NCBI RefSeq assembly: GCF_011046535.1
Contig: NZ_CP049257.1
Span: 620,001-684,000, forward strand
Length of the DNA stretch: 64,000 nucleotides
Direction of reading: 5' to 3'
DNA from: Nocardioides anomalus
GTDB lineage: Bacteria > Actinomycetota > Actinomycetes > Propionibacteriales > Nocardioidaceae
Under the pieces are notes generated by a model. It did no database searches and was not told where the DNA came from. It saw only the letters and a program-made list of their open reading frames with translations. Positions 41,169 to 50,197 of the stretch are shown piece by piece; position 1 is the stretch's first letter, and each line of letters opens with the position of its first letter. A program made the position numbers and the translations under genes.

Positions 41169-42326
41169 GCCGCCCACGGGATCCACCCGTGCAGCACGAA
41201 GCTGGTGCCGTCGCGGCGGGCCTCGAGCCGGCCGCCGCGCAGCTCGGCGCGCTCGGACAGACCGACCAGGCCGAGGCCGGCGCCGGGGGTCTGGCTGCCG
41301 AAGCCGAGCGGGTTGCGCAGCACCACGTCGAGGCCGTCCTCGGGCGAGCCGGTCAGCTCCACGCTGAGCAGGGTGCCGGGGGCGTGCTTGCGGGCGTTGG
41401 TGATGCCCTCCTGGACGATGCGGTAGAGCGTGCGGCCGGCGGCCAGCGGCACGTCGTCGGCCGTGGCGACGTCGTCGTGCAGCTGGACGTTGAGCCCGGA
41501 CTCGCGGGCCTCCTCGACGAGGCGACCCAGGTCGGCGTACGTCGGCTGCGGGGCGAGCGTGAGCTCCCCGTCGCCGTCGCGCAGCACGCCGAGGACGCCG
41601 CGCAGGTCGGTGAGCGCCTCGTGGGCCTTCTCGCGGATGACGGTCGCGCTCTCGCGCACCTGCTCGGGGGTGAGGTCCTCGCGGAAGGCCAGGGCGCCGG
41701 CGTGCATGGAGACCTGGGAGATCCGGTGGGCCAGCACGTCGTGCATCTCGCGGGCGATCCGGGCGCGCTCGTTGGCGCGGGCCTGGGCCACGCGCAGCTC
41801 CTGTTCGGCCTCGGCGCTCTCGGCGCGGTGCCGCAGCGTCCAGATGAGCTCGCGGCGCGAGCCGATGTAGAGCCCCCCAGCCGAGCACGGCCGCGGTGGC
41901 GATGATCGTGACGGAGAGGTTGAGCCACCACGGGTCGTTGGTCGTGCCGGGCTGGGAGGTGGCGAAGAACATCGCCCCGGCGAAGGACACCGAGCCCGCC
42001 AGCGCCATCTCCCGCCAGCGGCGCCGGGTGGCGATCGAGGCCAGCGCGAGCACGGCCGGGCCGCTGGAGAGGCCGGAGACCGCGGCGAACAGGTTGGTCA
42101 GGACCGCGACGGCGAGCGGCCAGCGGCGGCGGAAGAACACGAGCACGAAGCTGGCCACGCCGAGCGTGACGTCGAGCATCCACAGCCACTCGGCCTGGTC
42201 GTCGACGATCGGCAGCCAGCCGATCGCGCTGAAGCCGAGCATGAGCAGGACCCGCCACGTGGTGCCCCACGCGGTCACCCGCGGCTGGTAGGCCGCCGGG
42301 GCCGGGCGCCCGCACTCCTCCTGCAC
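41165..42326 (-). pseudogene. Sensor histidine kinase (NarL-partner type), frameshifted
   Basis: The N-terminal half from GTG 42326 has about five membrane segments. Near 41873-41878 a run of six C (six G on the coding strand) is one too long. Dropping one G continues LGWGLYIGSRRELIWTLRHRAESAEAEQELRVAQARANERARIAREMHDVLAHRISQV..., with phospho-acceptor His in REMHDVLAH and an ATPase tail to 41165. The intact protein would be about 386 residues. This could be a sequencing error at a homopolymer. Confidence 0.78.
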
Positions 42327-42422
42327 GACCTCAGGCTAGGCGGACCGTGGTCCGCCGCGCAGGCTGCGCTGGTCGCCCGCCGACCCCTACTTTGGTCTGG
42401 CTCGAAGGGTGACGAACAGACG

Positions 42423-42461
42423 ATGCGCGCAGCGTGGGTGTTCGGCAGGCTGGAGCCATGA
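42423..42461 (+). CDS. Possible 12-residue leader peptide before the ABC operon
   Basis: ATG 42423 opens MRAAWVFGRLEP and its TGA overlaps the ATG of the ABC ATPase (ATGA at 42458-42461). The overlap would couple translation of the transporter to that of the peptide. No independent homology is possible at this length. Confidence 0.35.
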   Translation: MRAAWVFGRLEP

Positions 42462-43402
42462 TCACCGTCGAAGGACTCACCCGGAAGTACGGCGCCTTCA
42501 CCGCCGTCGACGACGTCAGCTTCGTCTGCCAGCCCGGTCGGGTCACCGGCTTCCTGGGCCCGAACGGCGCCGGCAAGACGACCACCATGCGTGTCATGGT
42601 CGGGCTCACCCCGCCCACCGCGGGCCGCGTCACCATCGGGGGCCACCTCTACAAGGACATCCCCAACCCCGGTCGCCACGTCGGCGTGCTCCTCGACGCC
42701 TCGGCGCAGCACGCCGGGCGCACCGGTCGCGAGATCCTCACCATCGGCGCGCAGACCATGGGTCTCCCGGCCTCGCGCGTGGACGAGATGCTCGCGCTGG
42801 TCTCGCTCGACGCGACCGAGTCCAAGCGCCGGCTGCGCAACTACTCCCTCGGCATGAAGCAGCGCCTCGGCATCGCCCACGCCCTGCTCGGCGACCCGTC
42901 GGTGCTGATCCTCGACGAGCCGGCCAACGGCCTGGACCCGGCCGGCATCCGGTGGATGCGCGGGCTGCTCAAGTCCTACGCCGACCGCGGGGGCACGGTG
43001 CTCCTGTCCAGCCACCTGCTCCACGAGGTCGAGCAGATCGCCGACGAGATGATCCTCATCGGGCGCGGCAAGATCGTGGCCAGCGGCACCAAGGACGAGC
43101 TCCTCGCCGGCTCGGAGCACACGACCTCCCTGGTCACCGCGCTCGACAACGAGCTGCTGGCCAAGGCGCTGCGCGAGAAGGGCGTCACGGTGACGCCCGC
43201 CGGCTCCGGCCTGCGGGTGGAGACCGCGCCGGTCGAGGTCGGCCGGCTCTCGGTCGAACAGGGCATCGTCCTGACCGACCTGCGTGCCGCCGACGGCGGG
43301 CTGGAGGAGCTGTTCCTCTCGCTCACCGAGGACACCCAGCGCGAGGCCATCGCGCCCGCCGCGGCCGCCCCGGCCGCCCCCACGCAAGGAGCCCAGGCAT
43401 GA
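42458..43402 (+). CDS. ABC exporter ATP-binding protein
   Basis: 314 residues, BcrA/NatA type. Walker A is LGPNGAGKTTTMRVM, the signature is YSLGMKQRLGIAHAL, Walker B is LILDEPANGLDPAG, and the switch is SSHLLHEVEQIADEM. Usually cytosolic, driving export of a peptide or lipid-linked drug. First real gene of an operon with two permeases; opposite a two-component system. Confidence 0.9.
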   Translation: MITVEGLTRKYGAFTAVDDVSFVCQPGRVTGFLGPNGAGKTTTMRVMVGLTPPTAGRVTIGGHLYKDIPNPGRHVGVLLDASAQHAGRTGREILTIGAQTMGLPASRVDEMLALVSLDATESKRRLRNYSLGMKQRLGIAHALLGDPSVLILDEPANGLDPAGIRWMRGLLKSYADRGGTVLLSSHLLHEVEQIADEMILIGRGKIVASGTKDELLAGSEHTTSLVTALDNELLAKALREKGVTVTPAGSGLRVETAPVEVGRLSVEQGIVLTDLRAADGGLEELFLSLTEDTQREAIAPAAAAPAAPTQGAQA

Positions 43403-44199
43403 GCACCGCCACCGCGAACCCGAGCATCGACACCACCAACACGCCCGGCGTACCCCTGCTGCGGCTGGCCCAGGTCGAGGCCCGCAAGGCGCTCGACACC
43501 CGTGCCGGCCGCTGGCTGATCATCTCGATCCTGGCCCTGATCGTGGTGGTCGAGGTGATCTACAGCTTCGCCGCGTCCGACGACCTGAAGAACCTCGACG
43601 ACTACCTGCAGATCCCGGGGGCGATCTTCGGCTTCTTCCTGCCGATCATCGTGATCATGCTGGTGACCAGCGAGGCCAGCCAGCGCAACGGGCTGGTCAC
43701 CTTCACCCTCGAGCCGCGGCGCTCGCGGGTGGTGCTGGCCAAGTTCATCGCCGGCGTCGCCCTGGGCATCGGCGTGATGGTCCTCGGCTTCGTCCTCGCC
43801 CTGCTCGGCACCGTGCTGGGCATGGTCACCGGGGCCAGCCCGGAGTGGTCGGTGACCGGCGACATGCTGTTCAGCGCGCTGTTCCTGGCCAACCTGATCG
43901 GCATCTTCACCGGCTTCGCGATCGCCATGCTGATCATGAACACCCCGGGCGCGATCGTCGGCTACTTCGCCTACTCGCTCATCCTGCCCACCGCCGTCGG
44001 CATCCTGAGCGCGCTCAGCTCGACGTTCGACGACATCGCGCCGTGGATCGAGTTCAACACCGCCCAGACGCCGCTCATCTCCGGCGACTACGCACCGACC
44101 GGCGAGCAGTGGGCGCAGATCCTCACCGCCGGCATCATCTGGCTGGTCGTCCCGCTGGCCCTGGGGATCTGGCGGCTGCTGCGCATCGAGTTCAAGTAG
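43399..44199 (+). CDS. ABC exporter permease subunit (copy 1)
   Basis: 266 residues with six membrane segments. Cytosolic start: RLAQVEARKALDTRAGRWLI. A motif shared with the next gene is MLVTSEASQRNGLVTFTLEPRRSRVVLAK. It overlaps the ATPase by 4 bp. The close likeness to the downstream protein indicates tandem duplication; the two may form a heterodimer. Confidence 0.85.
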   Translation: MSTATANPSIDTTNTPGVPLLRLAQVEARKALDTRAGRWLIISILALIVVVEVIYSFAASDDLKNLDDYLQIPGAIFGFFLPIIVIMLVTSEASQRNGLVTFTLEPRRSRVVLAKFIAGVALGIGVMVLGFVLALLGTVLGMVTGASPEWSVTGDMLFSALFLANLIGIFTGFAIAMLIMNTPGAIVGYFAYSLILPTAVGILSALSSTFDDIAPWIEFNTAQTPLISGDYAPTGEQWAQILTAGIIWLVVPLALGIWRLLRIEFK

Positions 44200-44213
44200 T
44201 CCTCGGTGCGCAC

Positions 44214-45002
44214 GTGAGCACCACGCTCGACCTGTCCGCGACCAGCCGGGTGCCGTTCACCCGGCTGGTCGCGGTCGAGCTCCGCAAGGCCCGCGACACC
44301 CGCGCCGGGTTCTGGCTGCTGGCGGGCATCCTCGCGATCGTCGTGGTGGTGCTCGGCATCCTCGTCGGGCTCACCCTGGGCTACACCGACCCCGTCGCGC
44401 TCGGCGACTACGTGGCGGTGGCGGCGTACCTGATGTCGTTCCTGCTGCCGTTCCTCGCGATCATGCTGGTGACCAGCGAGTGGAGCCAGCGCTCGGCGCT
44501 GGTCACCTTCAGCCTGGAGCCGCGGCGCTCGCGGGTGGTGCTGGCCAAGCTGGGCGCCGCGCTGCTGCTGACGGTCGCCAACCTCATCGCGGCGCTGGTC
44601 GTCGGGCTGGTCTGCACCCTCGTGTGCGAGCTGGCGCAGCCCGACCTCACCTCGTGGCGGCTCGGGGCCGGTGACGTCGCGGGCTTCCTGGTCACCCAGT
44701 CCCTGGCCATGGTCGGCGGCTTCGCCATCGCCACCCTGCTGCTTAACACCCCGGCCTCGATCGTGCTCTTCGTCGTCTACCGGTTCGTCCTGCCCGGCGT
44801 CTTCGCCGCGCTGTCGGCGCTCAGCGACTGGTTCGGCTCCCTCGCGCCGTGGCTGGACTTCCAGGCCGCGCAGGGCGACATCTACGAGTGGGAGCTGTCC
44901 GGCGCCGAGGCGTGGGGCCATCTGCTGACCTCCGGCGCGCTGTGGCTGGCGCTGCCGCTGGCCGTCGGGCTCTGGCGGGTGCTGCGCGCCGAGGTGAAGT
45001 AG
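44214..45002 (+). CDS. ABC exporter permease subunit (copy 2)
   Basis: 262 residues, six membrane segments, with the same LVAVELRKARDTRAGFWLL and MLVTSEWSQRSALVTFSLEPRRSRVVLAK blocks as its neighbour. GTG 44214 was chosen because the homologous N-terminus begins just after it. Last gene of the exporter operon. Confidence 0.85.
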   Translation: MSTTLDLSATSRVPFTRLVAVELRKARDTRAGFWLLAGILAIVVVVLGILVGLTLGYTDPVALGDYVAVAAYLMSFLLPFLAIMLVTSEWSQRSALVTFSLEPRRSRVVLAKLGAALLLTVANLIAALVVGLVCTLVCELAQPDLTSWRLGAGDVAGFLVTQSLAMVGGFAIATLLLNTPASIVLFVVYRFVLPGVFAALSALSDWFGSLAPWLDFQAAQGDIYEWELSGAEAWGHLLTSGALWLALPLAVGLWRVLRAEVK

Positions 45003-45075
45003 CTCTTCACCCGACCGTCCCCGACACGACACCTCACCGTGGGGTGGTGGTGGTCGGGTCGGCCACGCTCGCAGC

Positions 45076-45837
45076 GTGTACCTGAGGCTCGCCGCCCTCG
45101 GTGACTCGGCCACCGTCGGGCTCGGCGACCCCGTGGCCGGCGGGTGGCGGGGCTGGTCCCGGCTGCTGGCCGCGGCGCTGGGCACGGCGTACGACGTGTC
45201 GTACTGCAACGTCGCGGTCGCCGGGGCCACCGCCGCGCTGGTCCGCGAGGCGCAGCTGGCCGAGGCGGTCGCGCACCGGCCCGACCTCGCCTCCCTCCTC
45301 ATCGGCGTGAACGACACGCTGCGCGCCGGCTGGGACCCGGCGCGGTTCCGCGACGACGTGCTCACCTGTGCCGAGGCGCTGCACGACGCCGGCGCGACCC
45401 TGCTCACCGCGCGCTTCCACGACCACGCGCTGGTCTTCGGGGTGCCGGCGGTGCTGGCCCGTCCGCTGCGGGCCCGGCTGGCCCAGGTCAACGCGGCGCA
45501 CGACGAGGTCCACGCGAGGTACGGCGGGCACCGGGTCGACCTGGGCGCCTGGCCCTCGGTGCACGACCGGGCGTTCTGGGCGGTGGACCGGCTGCACCCC
45601 TCCGAGCTCGGTCACCGGGCGCTGGCCCGGGCCTACGCCGACCTGCTGTGCGCCGCCGGGCTGGACTTCGAGCCGCCCGCGCTCGGGCCGGGCGGCGGTC
45701 AGCCGCTGACGTGGCGCGCGGAGGTCACCTGGCTGCTGCGCGAGGGCGCGCCGTGGGTCGGGCGGCGGGCGCGGGACTGGGGCCCGCTGCTCACCCCCCG
45801 ACCGCGGCTGCCCCGTCGAGGGCTCGCACCCCGCTGA
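45076..45837 (+). CDS. SGNH/GDSL-type hydrolase
   Basis: 253 residues, SGNH fold: LAALGDSATVGLGDP (GDS block, catalytic Ser), LLIGVNDTL (block III) and VDRLHPSELGHRALA (DxxH catalytic Asp/His). No signal peptide. It is likely an esterase or lipase-type hydrolase with unknown substrate. The 3' end overlaps the convergent gene by 47 bp. Confidence 0.88.
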   Translation: MYLRLAALGDSATVGLGDPVAGGWRGWSRLLAAALGTAYDVSYCNVAVAGATAALVREAQLAEAVAHRPDLASLLIGVNDTLRAGWDPARFRDDVLTCAEALHDAGATLLTARFHDHALVFGVPAVLARPLRARLAQVNAAHDEVHARYGGHRVDLGAWPSVHDRAFWAVDRLHPSELGHRALARAYADLLCAAGLDFEPPALGPGGGQPLTWRAEVTWLLREGAPWVGRRARDWGPLLTPRPRLPRRGLAPR

Positions 45838-46507
45838 GGAACGCGAGCGCGTCGTCGGTGGTCCACGCGCGGACCGGGAACTGCAGCGCCAGCACCCCCG
45901 CGGGATCGCCCTCGCGCGACCGGGTCGAGACCCGGGCGTAGCCCCCGCCGGTGTCCGCGGCGACCCAGAACGTGCGGCCGTCCACGACCTGCCGGTGGCC
46001 GGCCGGCCGGTGGGTGTCGAACATCAGCACGATCTTGCCCTCGAAGTCCTCGGGCACGCTCCGGTCGCCGACGGGGGCGATGGTCACCGACGACGGGCTG
46101 TTGCCCTGCAGCTCGAAGCCGGCGGGGGCGGGCGGGAGCGCGAAGAACCTCGGTGCCGCGGACCCGGTCACCGGGGCCGACGGGTCGACCGTGGGTGAGG
46201 TGGGCGGCGGGGTGGTGGGCGGTGGCGCGGTGGGCGGCGCGGTGGGCGGCGTCGAGGTGGCGGTGCTCGGGCTCGGGACCGTCGTCGGGTCGTCGGCCAC
46301 CCCGACCGGGGTGTCGCCGCCGCCGCCGCCGCGGGTCAGGGCCACGCCGAAGGCGCCGGCCGCCGCCACGCCGGCGAGGCCGACCGCCCCGCGGCGGCGC
46401 CGGGTGCGCGCGAGGGCCCGGTGGCCCCGGGTGAGGTCGGGGTGCGCGTCGACGGTGGCACGGGCCGGGCCGGCGGCGCGGTCGAGGAGGGTGTTGAGGT
46501 CGTTCAT
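45791..46507 (-). CDS. Membrane-anchored protein co-encoded with a sigma factor (anti-sigma-like position)
   Basis: 238 residues: a charged N-terminus (DLNTLLDRAAGPARATVDAHPDLTRGHRALARTRRRR), one membrane segment (GAVGLAGVAAAGAFGVAL, about 40-60), a proline/threonine-rich linker of short PT repeats (75-110), and a C-terminal extracytoplasmic domain. ATG 46507 overlaps the sigma-factor stop by 4 bp. The position suggests a regulator of that factor, but no ZAS or other anti-sigma motif is seen. Confidence 0.6.
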   Translation of the reverse strand: MNDLNTLLDRAAGPARATVDAHPDLTRGHRALARTRRRRGAVGLAGVAAAGAFGVALTRGGGGGDTPVGVADDPTTVPSPSTATSTPPTAPPTAPPPTTPPPTSPTVDPSAPVTGSAAPRFFALPPAPAGFELQGNSPSSVTIAPVGDRSVPEDFEGKIVLMFDTHRPAGHRQVVDGRTFWVAADTGGGYARVSTRSREGDPAGVLALQFPVRAWTTDDALAFLSGVRALDGAAAVGG

Positions 46508-47017
46508 GCGTTCTCCTGCACGGTGAGGGCCGGCCCGAGGGCGGCGCGGAGGTGGTCGAGGGCCTTGCTGTTCTGGGACTTCACGGTCCCGGTGGACACC
46601 GACAGGACGCGGGCCGTCTCGGCCACGTCGAGGTCCAGGAAGTGGCGCAGCACGACGACCGCCCGCTGGCGCGGCGCGAGCCCGGCCAGGGCGGCGAGCA
46701 CGGTGTGGGCCAGGTCGGTGTCGGCATCGTGGACGGCGCGCTCGCTCGGCTGGTCGGTGGTCTGCTCGCGGCGCCGGTGCGCCCGGCGCTGCTCGTCCAC
46801 GAACGCGTGGGTGAGGCTGGTCCGGGCGTACCCGACGGGGTTGCCCGCCCGGCGTACGCGGGGCCAGTGCACGTAGAGCTTGGTCAGGGTGGTCTGCACG
46901 AGGTCCTCGGCGTACGCCGCGTCCCCCCGCGGTGAGCAGCCGGGCCGTGCGCAGCAGCGCGGTGCGCTGGGCGGTCACGAACTCGACGAACTCGGTGTCC
47001 CTCTGGTCTGGCTTCAT
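46504..47017 (-). pseudogene. SigE-type ECF RNA polymerase sigma factor, frameshifted
   Basis: ATG 47017 (AAGGAG 4 nt upstream) starts MKPDQRDTEFVEFVTAQRTALLRTARLLTAG. The CCCCCC tract at 46923-46928 (GGGGGG on the coding strand) has one base too many. Removing it gives DAAYAEDLVQTTLTKLYVHWPRV and the sigma-4 region LAPRQRAVVVLRHFLDLDVAETARVLSVSTGTVKSQNSKALDHLRAAL. The intact protein would be about 171 residues, a SigE-type ECF size. Possibly a sequencing error. Confidence 0.78.
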
Positions 47018-47085
47018 CACGCTCCTTCCACCCAGCCTGACGGGTGCGAGCGGCGCGCGGGTTGCCTGTCGGTAGCGTCGGCGCC

Positions 47086-47805
47086 ATGACGCGTGCAGAC
47101 GGACGGGCCGACGACGAGCTGCGACCGGTGAAGATCACCCGGAACTGGCTGGACCACGCGGCGGGCTCGGTGCTGGTGGAGTTCGGCCGGACCCGTGTGC
47201 TGTGCGCCGCCTCGGCCGCCGAGGGCGTGCCGCGCTGGCGCAAGGGCTCGGGCCTGGGCTGGGTGACCGCGGAGTACGCCATGCTCCCCGCCTCGACCAA
47301 CACCCGCTCCGACCGCGAGTCGGTCAAGGGCCGCATCGGCGGGCGCACCCACGAGATCAGCCGCCTCATCGGCCGCTCGCTGCGCGCGGTCATCGACTAC
47401 CAGGCGCTCGGCGAGAACACCATCCAGCTCGACTGCGACGTGCTCCAGGCCGACGGCGGCACCCGCACGGCCTCCATCACCGGCGCGTACGTCGCGCTGG
47501 CCGACGCCGTCGCCCACCTGCGCTCGCAGGGCGCGCTGCGCGGCGAGCCGCTCACCGGCTCGGTCGCCGCGGTCTCGGTCGGCATCATCGACGGCGTGCC
47601 GCGCCTCGACCTGCCCTACGAGGAGGACGTGCGCGCCGAGACCGACATGAACATCGTCATGACCGGCACCGGCTCCTTCGTCGAGGTCCAGGGCACCGCC
47701 GAGGGCGCCGCGTTCTCGCGCTCCGAGCTCGACGCGCTGCTCGCCCTGGGCGAGAAGGGCTGCGCCGACCTGACCCGGCTCCAGCAGGAGGCCCTCGCCT
47801 CGTGA
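47086..47805 (+). CDS. rph: Ribonuclease PH
   Basis: 239 residues: [68 protein letters not shown] and [20 protein letters not shown] are diagnostic. It trims tRNA 3' ends phosphorolytically. ATG 47086 has TAGCGT 7 nt upstream. It overlaps rdgB by 4 bp, as in M. tuberculosis Rv1340-Rv1341. Confidence 0.95.
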   Translation: MTRADGRADDELRPVKITRNWLDHAAGSVLVEFGRTRVLCAASAAEGVPRWRKGSGLGWVTAEYAMLPASTNTRSDRESVKGRIGGRTHEISRLIGRSLRAVIDYQALGENTIQLDCDVLQADGGTRTASITGAYVALADAVAHLRSQGALRGEPLTGSVAAVSVGIIDGVPRLDLPYEEDVRAETDMNIVMTGTGSFVEVQGTAEGAAFSRSELDALLALGEKGCADLTRLQQEALAS

Positions 47806-48404
47806 CCCGCGTCTTCCTGGCCTCCCACAACGCCAAGAAGCTGGCCGAGCTCTCCCGCATCCTGGCCCCGCACCTGCCGTCGGTCCAGGTGCTGGGGCTG
47901 GCCGACGTGCCGGCGTACGACGAGCCCGTGGAGGACCAGCCGAGCTTCGAGGGCAACGCGCTGCTCAAGGCCCGGGCGGGGTTCGCGCACACCGGGCTGC
48001 CCACGCTCGCCGACGACTCCGGCCTCTGCGTCGACGCGCTCAACGGCATGCCCGGGATCCTCTCCGCGCGCTGGTCCGGCCCGCCCAAGTCCGACGAGCA
48101 CAACAACGAGCTGCTGCTCGCCCAGCTGGCCGACGTGCCGGACGAGCGGCGGGGCGCGCACTTCACCTGCGTGATCGCCTTCGTGCACGCCGGCGGCGAG
48201 CTGACCGTCGAGGGCACCATGCCCGGGCGCGTCATCCGCGAGGTGCGGGGGAGCGGTGGGTTCGGCTACGACGTGCTCTTCGAGGCCTCCGACCGCCCCG
48301 GCGTCACCACCGCCGAGCTGTCGGTGGAGGACAAGGACGCGATCAGCCACCGCGGTCACGCGCTGCGCGAGATCGCGCCGCAGGTCGCCGCGCTGCTCGG
48401 CTAG
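47802..48404 (+). CDS. rdgB: Non-canonical purine NTP pyrophosphatase (RdgB/HAM1)
   Basis: 200 residues. [12 protein letters not shown] (substrate loop), [27 protein letters not shown] and GFGYDVLF with [14 protein letters not shown] are the standard motifs. It hydrolyses dITP/XTP to protect DNA. The GTG overlaps the rph stop. Confidence 0.95.
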   Translation: MTRVFLASHNAKKLAELSRILAPHLPSVQVLGLADVPAYDEPVEDQPSFEGNALLKARAGFAHTGLPTLADDSGLCVDALNGMPGILSARWSGPPKSDEHNNELLLAQLADVPDERRGAHFTCVIAFVHAGGELTVEGTMPGRVIREVRGSGGFGYDVLFEASDRPGVTTAELSVEDKDAISHRGHALREIAPQVAALLG

Positions 48405-48435
48405 CGACGGCTGTCGGGCTCCACTGCACCCTCGG

Positions 48436-48517
48436 TGCCGGAGGCGGGACTTGAACCCGCACGCCCTGGGGCACGGCATCCTAAGTGCCGCGTGTCTGCC
48501 TGTTCCACCACTCCGGC
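48436..48517 (-). tRNA. tRNA-Leu (anticodon TAG)
   Basis: 82 nt. The acceptor 5' GCCGGAG pairs with CTCCGGC plus discriminator A. The anticodon stem-loop is CGGCA-CTTAGGA-TGCCG (anticodon TAG). A long variable arm typical of class II tRNA and the T-arm GCGGG-TTCAAGT-CCCGC are intact. The 3' CCA is not encoded (CCG follows). The HNH remnant ends immediately before its 5' end. Confidence 0.93.
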
Positions 48518-49035
48518 TCACGTGCTTCCACGGTCAGCACCGAGGCTGCCGGGGAGCACGTGAGCGTACTTGTTGCGACTGCGGCCGGCGAAGTTCGCCG
48601 TCTGGGAGTGACAGTTCGGGCACAGGTAGCGCAGGTTGTCGGACCCGTTGTTGTGGAAGTCGCCGTCGATGTGGTCGACGTCGAGCTGAAGCGGCGCCCC
48701 GAGCCAGGTCCCGTCGTTGCCGCACCGGTCACAGCGCCATGCCCGCCGATCTCTGTCAGCGCGCGCGCCGCAACAGGTGCGGTTTGGTGCGCGACGAGTC
48801 CAGGGCCGTCCGCACGAGCAGCTGCTCCGGGCGCAGGCGGGCGAGGTGGGCGCCGTTGCGGTGCCGGACGAAGTGCGACGTGTCGATCCCGAAGTGGCGG
48901 ATCATCCGGCTGACGTGGGCGTGGGTGCCGCCGGCCTGGTCGAGACCGAGGTGCCGCAAGACGCCCGTCACCGACGACGACTGGCGCAACCGCGTCCTCC
49001 AGCAGCTCGCGGGTGTACGTGCGCCGGGTAGCCAT
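48518..49035 (-). pseudogene. HNH endonuclease-like gene with multiple frameshifts
   Basis: From ATG 49035 (TACGGT 6 nt upstream) the frame reads MATRRTYTRELLEDAVA. It shifts near 48975 to QSSSVTGVLRHLGLDQAGGTHAHVSRMIRHFGIDTSHFVRHRNGAHL..., then shifts again between about 48765 and 48728 to WRCDRCGN...LQLDVDHIDGDFHNNGSDNLRYLCPNCHSQTANFAGRS, an intact HNH motif (DVDHIDGD, NLRYLCPNCH). It stops at 48518, touching the tRNA-Leu gene. Several independent breaks suggest true decay. Confidence 0.75.
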
Positions 49036-49064
49036 GACGCGACCGTAGGCGCGCCCGCCGACAC

Positions 49065-49664
49065 CTAGACGATGGCGACGCCGCCGGGCTCGCGGCCGGT
49101 GACCAGGCGCAGCAGGAGCGGGCCCTCGCCGCGGAGGACGGCGACGTCGGCGGCGATGCGGACGGTGGTGCGCAGCGCGGCGGCGGGCGGGGTCCAGGGC
49201 AGTGGCACGGCGTGGGCGATGTCGAGGCCGTGGACGACGAGCTCGAAGGTGCGGGTGGGAAGGTACTCGCGCAGCCTCATGCCGCCGGCGTAGGTCGTGA
49301 CGACCTGGTCGAGGTCGGCGCGGGCCAGGTCGGCGGTGACGGAGTCGAGGAGCAGGCGGACGGCGCCGGCGGGGTCGTCGCCGAGCATCTGGCCGGCCTC
49401 GACGCCGCGGCGGGTGACGGCGGGGTCCTGGGAGGCGGCGCCGAGGCCGGCGACGTACTCCGCGGCGGAGCCGACGACGACCGAGGGGGCGGGCCGGCGC
49501 AGGTAGTCCGAGACCGTGACCAGGGAGCGGGCGGTGTGGCCGACGAGGGCGCGCAGGTCCCACTCGCCGAGGCCCGGGCCCTCGAGCGAGGGCGGGAGCT
49601 GAGCGACCAGGTCGGCGAAGGCGTGGGCGGCCTCGAGGTAGGTGGCCCGGGGCTTACGCGGCAA
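49065..49664 (-). CDS. Mycothiol-dependent maleylpyruvate isomerase-type (MDMPI N-terminal) protein
   Basis: 199 residues, DinB-like helical bundle: AAHAFADLVAQLPPSLEGPGLGEWDLRALVGHTARSLVTVSDYLRRPA and FELVVHGLDIAHAVPLPW. His residues in VGHTARS and VVHGLDIAHA would bind zinc, as in MDMPI-fold thiol enzymes. TTG start 49664 overlaps the bcp 3' end by 11 bp. Substrate unknown. Confidence 0.8.
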   Translation of the reverse strand: MPRKPRATYLEAAHAFADLVAQLPPSLEGPGLGEWDLRALVGHTARSLVTVSDYLRRPAPSVVVGSAAEYVAGLGAASQDPAVTRRGVEAGQMLGDDPAGAVRLLLDSVTADLARADLDQVVTTYAGGMRLREYLPTRTFELVVHGLDIAHAVPLPWTPPAAALRTTVRIAADVAVLRGEGPLLLRLVTGREPGGVAIV

Positions 49665-50127
49665 GCCCGAGGTCCTTGCGGAGCTTGGCCACGTGGCCGG
49701 TGGCCTTGACGTTGTACTGCGCGAGCTCGACCTTGCCGTCCTCGTCGACCACGAACGTCGAGCGGATGACCCCCTCGACCTCCTTGCCGTAGAGCTTCTT
49801 GAGCCCGAAGGCGCCGTAGGCCTTCATCACGGAGCGGTCGGCGTCCGAGAGGAGCGTGATGGTGAGCGAGTCGCGCTCGCGGAACTTCGCGAGCTTCTCC
49901 GGCTTGTCCGGGGAGATGCCGAGCACGGTGTAGCCGGCGGCCTGCAGCGAGTCGAGGGAGTCGGTGAAGTCGCAGGCCTGCTTGGTGCAGCCGGGGGTCA
50001 TCGCCGCGGGGTAGAAGTAGACGATCACCTTGCCGCCGCGCAGGTCGGCCAGGGACACCGTGGAGCCGTCGTCGGCGGGCAGCGTGAACTCCGGTGCGGG
50101 GTCGCCGGGGGAGAGTCGGTCGGTCAC
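49654..50127 (-). CDS. bcp: Thioredoxin-dependent peroxiredoxin, Bcp/PrxQ type
   Basis: 157 residues. LSPGDPAPEFTLPADDGSTVSLADLRGGKVIVYFYPAAMTPGCTKQACDFTD contains the peroxidatic Cys (TPGCTKQ) and, five residues on, the resolving Cys of the PrxQ type. It reduces hydroperoxides in the cytosol. GTG 50127 start. It shares an intergenic region with the divergent cobalt/nickel transporter. Confidence 0.92.
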   Translation of the reverse strand: MTDRLSPGDPAPEFTLPADDGSTVSLADLRGGKVIVYFYPAAMTPGCTKQACDFTDSLDSLQAAGYTVLGISPDKPEKLAKFRERDSLTITLLSDADRSVMKAYGAFGLKKLYGKEVEGVIRSTFVVDEDGKVELAQYNVKATGHVAKLRKDLGLAA

Positions 50128-50159
50128 GTCGCGATCCTGCCACGGCCCGGCGACGACCC

Positions 50160-50191
50160 GTTGTTGCGAGTAGTTCGCAACAACATATATT
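50160..50191 (+). promoter_or_regulatory. Nur/Fur-type operator and promoter of the cbiMNQO operon
   Basis: A perfect dyad GTTGTTGCGA-N5-TCGCAACAAC occupies 50160-50184. Its core TTGC-GA-N5-TC-GCAA fits the published Streptomyces Nur box (tTGCaa-N5-ttGCAA). TTGCGA (50164-50169) can be a -35, with TATATT (50186-50191) as -10 after 16 bp; the -10 ends 6 nt before the GTG at 50198. A metal-loaded repressor here would shut transport. Confidence 0.75.
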
Positions 50192-50197
50192 GAGCAC

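Noticed and set aside
45005..45066. GC-rich stem after the ABC exporter that looks like a terminator
   Set aside because: The arms (CACCTCACC with GGGGTGGTG) mispair and no U-tract follows; too weak to list.
46185..46270. Short GC-rich tandem repeats resembling a minisatellite
   Set aside because: They encode the PT-rich linker of the membrane protein at 45791-46507, not an independent repeat element.
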